Positions 58,501 through 64,000 of a DNA stretch of 64,000 nt are shown here, one piece after another (the first letter of the stretch is position 1; each line of letters begins with the position of its first letter). This DNA is from Liopterus haemorrhoidalis (Eukaryota > Arthropoda > Insecta > Coleoptera > Dytiscidae). Under the pieces are notes generated by a model. It was given only the letters and a program-made list of their open reading frames with translations, was not told the DNA's origin and searched no databases. The stretch covers positions 143,370,419 through 143,434,418 of the forward strand of contig OZ020611.1 of the NCBI GenBank assembly GCA_963971575.1, given 5' to 3'. The position numbers and the translations under genes were made by a program.

Positions 58501-61500
58501 TGTACCGAGCTGGTTTATCCAGGAGAATCACTCAACGGTTTAGAGTATTGGAGAAGAACAGTAGACTTGCTCCGCGATTTTTGTTGTACAATATTTGATT
58601 CCTGGTTAGGAAATATTTTGGACGTGACCTAGAGTATACGGGTCAGGACCGAATCAGATCTAGTAAGTTGAATATAGAGAAATTCATTGTTGTTAATGCG
58701 TTTGTCAGACCGTTTTGAGTTAAGTAGGAATTGTCGTAGCGGACATGTCAGTTGGTTGTCGTTTTGAGAAATCCCGTATTTTTGGGTGAGATATTTGATA
58801 TAGCAAGTTAGAATTGCAGTTATTAGTGCGTTTGTGGATAACGCTTTGTATTTCGAGTTGAAGTTAAGTACGTAGAAGTGAGTGTAGGCAGTTAGGACGT
58901 GTGCTACGTTGTCAGTGGATTTTCAGGCGTAGGCTTTCTTCGTGATGAATGTGTAAATAGGCATGAAAGAATTAGCAGTTTATATGTTAGGAACTAGTTA
59001 GGAATTAGCAGTGTACATAGTTAGCAGATTAGATTAGGAAATAGTGGAACCAAACCTATCTTTTTGTAGGGCGCCGGCTGCCTGTAGCTCTCTGTAGCTT
59101 GTCCGCAGTAGGGCGACGTCAAACCTACCCCCTCCTTGCCTGTTGGCAATATTATCACCTCCATGGCCGGTTGGCGATAATACCCGTCCCTTCCCTGTCG
59201 ACATCATCAATCCTTAATCGTTCCGCGGGTTCCACTATATAAGTTGTATATATAGTTAGAATGTAAATAGTTAAGGTTAGCAATTTGAGTGAATGAGTCG
59301 TGTACATGAATACGGATTGTGAAAGATACGGGGTCTTTAGAGACCCGCGTCTCTTTTTTAAGCAAAGGGGGAGTTGTTACGGCCTATTCTAGCTGACAAC
59401 ACTGCTTATAAAACTAACTTACACTGACCTACCTTAACGTACAAAAACTTATGCTATTCTCATTAAAGGATACAGTATTGTGTATTTGTGCGAAACAACT
59501 GACTAGCCTCCTGACAATCTACTTAAAAGTAGCCGTTCTTGCTACAGAAATATAAATTAACATCTGAATTCTCGTATTCTGTCAAAAACTTTTAGGTTAT
59601 GTCATTTTGACACATGGGAATAATCACATTCTTTTGCATTTTGGAGTATGAATACTTCATTAGAACCTGGAAATTACAGACTATTAGCGTGTATTACGTA
59701 TATAAGGAACATACTTACAACTTGTAATAAAATACAATGTTGACATTCGTGATTTTTAACGCCGATAAGACAGAAAGTTGTCATTTTTGATAACAGTCTG
59801 AGTCACGTGGTTTTGCCCACGTGAGTCTAGTGTCTATTAGACAGTTATAGTGGTGAAGGGGGGACATATATAATGGAATGTTAAATGCCATTTTGTCTCT
59901 TCAATGTCGTAATTCCAGAAGTATAGAGGTTCCCTAAGGGGTGGAGACTCAGTAACACGTGCCAAATTTTATTCCACAAGTTTTGTGAAATTATTATGAA
60001 GATAATGCTGGTTCACCTGTGGATTCGCTAAGCGGAAAAGGCACGTGATACATCATGTTTTGGGAATGCAAAACGCGACTTACGTCGGAATTAGGAGTTT
60101 TCTACCCCTAGATGGCAATTGAATTACGACGTGTCGCCACTAAAACACCGAGTGGCAACATGGACGGGCCTAAATTGAGTATTCTTTCTCGAGCGAGGAT
60201 CCTGCTTTCGAGATTTTATTGTCCCCCACATGTAAGGGTTGAAGAGCCGATTTTGGAGCGATCCGTGGAAGATGTAGCGTGAAAATTATTGTATCAATGA
60301 GACCTGTTGCTACAGGGTGTTGCGAGAATTACTGTGTTTCAGCTGAGTATACTTTGGAAATGTTTGAAATTTGGTAACAGAAGCGACTCTGCCCTATTAA
60401 CGTATTGGAATTCCCGTTTGGGGATGTTTTTTTGTGATTCTTAACGTTAATAGTGTAGAGCTGCGTCTGCTACACCCTTATGAGTTATGGCCATGATTAT
60501 TAAGTGTGTGTTATTTTTGTACTGTATTATTAGCTGAAATGCATTGAGGTTTCTCAAGTTTTGTTGTATCTTGAGATATTTTTGAGTTATTGAGATATGT
60601 TTTTGGATTTATTGAGTACGCTGTTGCGTGTACGGTTGGGCGTGTCGCCACCGTATTTATTTTTGGAGGTACAATAATTTTTGGTTCACGAATCGCTCAT
60701 TTTAAATTGTTGCCGCGTAATGTAAATTCAGTCTGTCCGTAAAGTATTTTTCCTTGATAACTGGAGGTTGTGAATTAGCTTTCAAACACGCAGGTTACTC
60801 CTTACTTTGAATACTTACTGGTCAAGTATTCGTGTTACTTGCTGTTCACGTTATCGAGGATCGGGTTTGTATTATTTTGGGAGGAATTAACGTTAACTTC
60901 AATCGGGCAGAACCTCAGCCACAAGCATCGTTTTTTTTTTTTTTTTTATTTTTTTGACCAGTCTTCCTTAATTTTTTTTGTCTCGATAATTTTTTTTAAA
61001 TTTTGATCATTTCCGTTGAGTCAGTGGGTAGGGTGGTTCGTCAATTTTTTTTTGGCATCTCGCGGAGATTTTTTTGTTGACGTATCACGAGTTTTTAAGA
61101 GTAAAAGGGGATATATGGAGCCAGTCTCTTGACAACGATGGATTCTTGAATCAACGCGACTTCGTTGCCAATAGACTGATTGGGATTTCAATAGTTTTAA
61201 GGAGAGAGAATTGTAGTAAAAATTTAAATCGGGTTTCGAAAAAGCGCTGGCTTTCCGATTCTAGCACTCTTCCGGATTTTTCCTAACGGTATTGCCAACC
61301 GGAATACCGTTACCATTTTTTCAACGTAATTAATCACTGTGGTATAATATTCCTGCGCAAAAGTTCACGCAGCCCTAGGGCAGTTGTAGCATAAGTAATC
61401 CAATCACATGTTACTGGGTATTTATACCGCATCACAAGTAATTCAGTTTGTCAATTTAAATTGTAATTAATTACCGGTTAAAGATTCAGTTGTTTAATTT

Positions 61501-63994
61501 CCTTTGGCCATTTGTGAGTACTTAGTTTTCTAAATTTTGGATTTAACTTAGATATTTTGCTCGTAGATTAAATAATTTATTCTTTTGTATTAACTTTGTC
61601 GTACTCCGAACTAAAAAGGGAATATTTAACTAGTCATTGATCTTGTAATTCTTAATATTTTGGTTATAAAATTTTGCTTATTGAGTATTCGCTTTGCGAA
61701 TAATAATATTTATTTTGTTTATAGATTTTGCGTATTGAGTATTCATTTAGTGAATAATTTATTTTGTTTATAGATTTTGCGTATTCAATATTCGTTTAAC
61801 GAATAGTATTTATTTTGTTATTACTATTTGTTAGTTACTGATTTTTTTGTCAATAAATTTGGTTATTGAGAATTTTGGTGTTTCTATTACGAGAACTCTA
61901 TTCCTTCCCCTGGGGTTTTATTTTTCTTCCAGAATTTAGGGCAATAGAAGCGAAGTGACTGGCGCCGTATAAATTTTAGGCCGCACATCGACATTGATAA
62001 TTACAGGACCACCCTGCATAGTCACATTTACCTCTAGACTGGGCTGGCGGCCTTCTACCTTGCCCTGGACAGCTGATAGCCACTGGAGTCACTTCACAGT
62101 GGTTACGGAATTCATATTTTTCCCCATTTAGGTTTTTAGCGACCGATCAGAGAGCTGAGCGGACGCTGGCGTATGCCAACTATATAACGCTGGAGTCTGG
62201 CCGTAATATACGTTATATACTGTATTTTAAACCAGATGTGTTGAGTTTATGGCGATGTTTATTCGGACTAACTATAAATCGGACATCTGGGATTTGGGCA
62301 ATATTTTTAATATTTTTATATCGTATGGTTGTAAGAAAATACAGACTAAGCCTATTAGTTTCAAATAAACTGCCCTACAAATTGTCAGGCATACCAACTT
62401 AACATTTATTTTTATGCTATAATCTGTCTCATTTTGTAATACGAAACTAGATCTGGTTACTTTGGTGACTGTTGTGTTGTAAATAGACTTTTATGGAAAC
62501 ATGTGAACTTGTAAACCTGGCTTTTAAATATTTGGTTAAGTTTTATTATATCGAGGTCATATTCACTCAAAAACTATGTATGTCAGATAACAAATTGACA
62601 TGTCAAAATTGCGATTGACATGTCAAAATTGTGATAGACATGTCAAATATTTTGAAAGGTGCCACTTCAGAATTACCACCCTAAGATGATATTTTAAATA
62701 TACAACATAAAAAATGAAATTTCTCTCTTAGTTTCGTATTACAAAATGAGACATAATATATTGTTTTACATTTTCTGACATTTTTAATAATCCTGATTGA
62801 GATTTGGTCTCGTAAATAAAAATTATTCTAGCTAAAAGTTTCTATAGGTAATAAAATATAAACTACTACCTCCGTTCCACAATAAGTGAGGTATTTCATA
62901 TTGAAAATATTTCTACAAATTTAAGGTGATTTTTAAATTCACCAGATTATAATACAACACAATCAATTAAATAAACAATGAGTGTTTTATGATTTATTTA
63001 TTTTTTTATTAATTTATTTATTTATTTGATAATTTTTTTAATAGCTCATTTATTTTGGAATTTTTAAATAGGTTTAATACCTCACTTATTGTTGAACGGA
63101 GGTAATAGTATAATTTAACGATATTTGTAAATTGGTTATTATAACCAAACTTTTATCTGAGACTTCAAAATGTTAAGTTGGCAGTGGAAAGTAATAAAAG
63201 GCAGAAGATGTTGAATGCCTATTTCTGTCGTTTATTACTTCAAAAGGTAGTTTTAAAGGTTTGAATGTCGCCAGAAATTTGAAAGTCTAGCGAAAAGTAT
63301 ATTGTAAACCAGCCTTTAAACATTTTATAACAAAAATAAAATTATAAACAATCAAATAAACATAATATTTTGTTTACAGCTGCACGAATTAATACCATCA
63401 GTATCAACATGCATTGTCTCTAAACAACTTTGTATGAGACCAGAACTAGACAACCACTGGGCATTAAGAGATTTCGCCTCACGCTTAATGTCACAGATAT
63501 GTAAAAACTTCAACACATCAACGAACAACATTCAGACCCGTATAACAAGAATGTTCAGTCAAGCACTGCAAGGCGATAAATCACCACTGTCTTCGTTATA
63601 CGGCGCTATTGAAGGCCTCTCTGAACTAGGACCAGAAGTGATCAAAGTATTTATAGTACCAAAAATCAAATATATATCATCCAGAATCGAACAATATTTG
63701 GAGTTGCCTAATATGTCGTTCCAAAATAACATAGATAAAATTGCTTCGGATCATATTAAACATTTGATGGTGAAGAGTTTGGCACCAATTTTAAAAACAA
63801 TGAGGAATCCGCCGGATTATTTAGAGGAATATAAGGCGGATTATGGTGCTCTGGGTCCAGCGTTACAAACTGCTGTCATTAAAGCTAGAACACAATCACC
63901 ACCTGCTTCTACTTGCAGTCAGACTTTAACAAGTGTTGTCAGTACATATTCCAGGAATATGAACGTTAATCCATCCACAGGAATTACACAACAG
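49276..63994 (+). CDS. Taf6: TAF6, TFIID subunit 6 (5' part, five exons)
   Basis: Coding exons are 49276-49512, 49571-49801, 50233-50439, 51276-51455 and 63380-63994. All introns are GT-AG and phase 0, and the 490 codons read through without a stop. Residues about 8-75 form the histone fold that pairs with TAF9 ([49 protein letters not shown]). Residues about 201-470 are the HEAT-repeat TAF6 C-terminal domain ([60 protein letters not shown]). Known role: TAF6-TAF9 is a core pair of TFIID, and is found in some SAGA-type complexes, in RNA polymerase II initiation. The ATG at 49276 has A at -3 and starts the usual [13 protein letters not shown] N-terminus. The protein is normally about 600-680 residues; the window ends at a splice donor, so the tail lies beyond. 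Intron 4 is 11.9 kb and transposon-filled. Confidence 0.95.
49571..49801 (+). CDS. Taf6: TAF6 coding exon 2 (residues 80-156)
   Basis: Starts [20 protein letters not shown] and contains [20 protein letters not shown], the conserved linker after the histone fold that is diagnostic of TAF6. Donor GTAATT follows Lys156. Confidence 0.95.
50233..50439 (+). CDS. Taf6: TAF6 coding exon 3 (residues 157-225)
   Basis: A Lys/Thr-rich linker ([16 protein letters not shown]), then [20 protein letters not shown], the start of the HEAT-repeat domain. Acceptor TTGTTACAG, donor GTAAGC. Confidence 0.95.
50888..51005 (-). ncRNA. tRNA-derived SINE fragment in TAF6 intron 3
   Basis: On the minus strand, CCCGGGTTCGAATCCCAGTC (B box core at 50960-50972) is followed by CAGAGCATGAATATTTGTTT and a T-rich body, the usual layout of insect SINEs: a tRNA-like head with B box, then GAGCA...TTTGTTTTTGTG. 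The A-box part upstream (TTGCTTCTCGTGCTTAAG) is weak. Probably inactive. Confidence 0.55.
51276..51455 (+). CDS. Taf6: TAF6 coding exon 4 (residues 226-285)
   Basis: [20 protein letters not shown] through [20 protein letters not shown] to LYLEKY, HEAT-repeat helices. The acceptor has a long T tract before CAG; the donor is GTAAGT. The following intron is the 11.9-kb one. Confidence 0.95.
51588..52300 (+). mobile_element. mariner-type element with deleted core, in TAF6 intron 4
   Basis: The left end (ATTTCATAAATAATGTACA, about 51602-51620) is the inverse of TGTGCATTATTTATGAAAT near the right end. TA flanks (51586-51587, 52301-52302) fit the superfamily, though the outermost bases have diverged. 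Inside, plus-strand scraps are [20 protein letters not shown] and [18 protein letters not shown] (the N-terminal helix-turn-helix), [20 protein letters not shown] across a frameshift, and at the far end [18 protein letters not shown] then stop, the mariner C-terminus. The whole catalytic core is missing. Confidence 0.8.
51674..52228 (+). pseudogene. mariner transposase, core deleted
   Basis: Frames 51674-51922 and 51989-52228 carry the N-terminal DNA-binding part and the last 20 or so residues ([16 protein letters not shown]). A stop follows RSTVSF at 51920, and at least one frameshift precedes the [11 protein letters not shown] block. No DDE-type acids remain. Confidence 0.75.
52303..53479. 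other. TAF6 intron 4 filler, no feature
   Basis: AT-rich intronic sequence. An (TTTA)n microsatellite at about 53247-53272 and short ATA repeats at 52698-52713 are all I can see. Confidence 0.5.
53480..54175 (-). repeat. TTGCCCGACC repeat family, minus copy
   Basis: Begins CAGTGGCGAAGGGAAACG and ends GGTCGGGCAAGTAAAAAG. It is the reverse of 35555-36063 in its outer parts. It also contains the inner part seen at 42480-42730 (CGACACGAGTTAAC, ACATATAAGTATGAAAAAAT), so it is the most complete copy. A CACACACAGTAACACACACA tract lies at about 53990-54040. Non-coding. Confidence 0.75.
54415..54830. repeat. minisatellite, roughly 65-bp units
   Basis: Four to five units contain GTCAGTTGTCGGTCGTTCGC, TCGTAGGTAGAACGTCGCTT and AGAGCCGGCTCTTGCTTAGA. 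The left part (54430-54570) is a related GATCCGGTT/GAGCCGGTT-rich stretch. Much more GC-rich than the intron around it. No coding function seen. Confidence 0.8.
55356..55362 (+). promoter_or_regulatory. candidate LTR TATA box
   Basis: TATATAA in the 5' third of the LTR, about 45 bp after a hairpin carrying two CACGTG E-boxes (55292-55313). Same at 59867-59873 in the 3' LTR. Placement suits a U3 promoter with a long R/U5; inference only. Confidence 0.35.
57175..57294. repeat. three tandem hairpins in the LTR
   Basis: TATTCGCTTTGCGAATA (57175-57191), TATTCATTTAGTGAATA (57229-57245) and TATTCGTTTAACGAATA (57278-57294), about 50 bp apart, are joined by TTTATTTTGTTTATAGATTT-like spacers. Stem bases differ between the three, but pairing is largely kept. 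Repeated in the 3' LTR at 61686-61805. Confidence 0.8.
57707..59374 (+). other. internal region of the LTR element, non-coding
   Basis: Primer-site-like TGGCGCCCAACGTGGGGC at 57713-57730; polypurine tract AAAGGGGGAG at 59364-59373. Between them all frames are closed by frequent stops; the longest frames are about 70-85 codons without known motifs. A 19-mer GGATTCGCTTAGCGGAAAA at 58456 nearly repeats one in the LTR (55510). 59040-59240 is GC-richer with TGTTGGCAATATTATCACCT and GGTTGGCGATAATACCCGTC as an imperfect repeat, a possible packaging or structured RNA region. Confidence 0.75.
59375..62217 (+). repeat. 3' LTR
   Basis: Copy of 54864-57706. Differences seen: T at 55638 is C at 60149, and T at 57340 is C at 61851. 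Constant 4511-bp offset throughout, so no insertions or deletions. Confidence 0.92.
62425..62753. mobile_element. MITE, TGTCTCATTTTGTAATACGA ends
   Basis: The ends TGTCTCATTTTGTAATACGA-AACTA (62425) and the reverse complement ending at 62753 are perfect over about 24 bp. Interior non-coding with three tandem GACATGTCAAAATTGTGAT units (62596-62650). No certain target duplication; TAAT occurs near both sides. Confidence 0.75.
62866..63105. mobile_element. Stowaway-like MITE
   Basis: The ends CTACCTCCGTTCCACAATAA followed by GTGAGGTA pair with TACCTCACTTATTGTTGAAC followed by GGAGGTAA. TA flanks at 62864-62865 and 63106-63107. The CTCCGTTC terminus strongly resembles Stowaway/Tc1-mariner MITEs. 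Non-coding, with TTTATTTATT tracts inside. It lies about 270 bp before TAF6 exon 5. Confidence 0.85.
63380..63994 (+). CDS. Taf6: TAF6 coding exon 5 (residues 286-490)
   Basis: [20 protein letters not shown] continues exon 4 in frame and in family order, through [20 protein letters not shown] and [20 protein letters not shown]. It ends after GITQQ at the donor GTATGT (63995-64000), exactly at the window edge. No stop codon, so further exons follow. Confidence 0.95.
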
Positions 63995-64000
63995 GTATGT

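Larger units (their letters stand above)
54864..62217 (+). mobile_element. young non-coding LTR retrotransposon in TAF6 intron 4
   Basis: Two direct LTRs (54864-57706 and 59375-62217, 2843 bp each) enclose 1668 bp. A 4-bp duplication TACT flanks the whole (54860-54863, 62218-62221). A tRNA primer site-like TGGCGCCCAACGTGGGGC lies 6 bp after the 5' LTR, and a purine run AAAGGGGGAG directly precedes the 3' LTR. I saw only two substitutions between the LTRs and no gaps, so insertion is very recent. The internal part has no gag, protease or reverse transcriptase, so it depends on a partner element, as in LARD-type elements. Start TGTTACGG and primer site are seen in some BEL/Pao and Gypsy elements; I cannot decide. 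It has the same orientation as TAF6. Confidence 0.9.

Overview
This is a piece of an AT-rich insect nuclear genome, packed with transposons. The insect assignment rests on three things: the single recognisable host gene is a split animal-type TAF6, the transposon families (mariner, pogo, hAT, Harbinger, piggyBac, tRNA-derived SINEs) are typical of insects, and short TTAGGTTAGG-like runs occur. I cannot name the order or species. No tRNA, rRNA, CRISPR array or prokaryotic operon was seen.

Layout. 1-10 kb: nested DNA transposons, namely an internally deleted mariner inside a fold-back-like repeat, mariner and piggyBac fragments, a hAT inside another 8-bp-TSD element, and a Harbinger element. 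10.1-18.6 kb: two nearly identical 4.2-kb direct copies, each holding a TA-flanked MITE, a degraded mariner and a pogo element, with a third partial copy at 19.7 kb. 20.6-22.5 kb: a hAT element with a nearly full-length but broken ZBED5/Buster-like transposase. 23-36 kb: many MITEs with perfect or near-perfect 8-bp target duplications, several nested, plus a 170-bp tandem array. 37.7-41.9 kb: an element made of roughly ten 415-bp tandem units. 42-49 kb: hairpins, SINE and LINE scraps and further MITEs.

49.27 kb to the end: the 5' part of TAF6 on the + strand, with five coding exons (490 codons) and an exact GT splice donor at the right edge, so the 3' part lies outside the window. Its fourth intron is about 11.9 kb. 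More than half of that intron is one young LTR retrotransposon with unusually long LTRs (about 2.84 kb, only two differences found between them), a 1.67-kb internal region with no coding capacity, and intact-looking priming signals.

The most interesting signals are this non-coding LTR element (including three tandem hairpins whose stems vary in a pairing-preserving way), the recent 4.2-kb duplication, a short palindromic GGTC-TCACTT repeat module shared by MITEs with different ends, and several perfect palindromes. All transposase genes seen are broken; TAF6 is the only gene I regard as functional.
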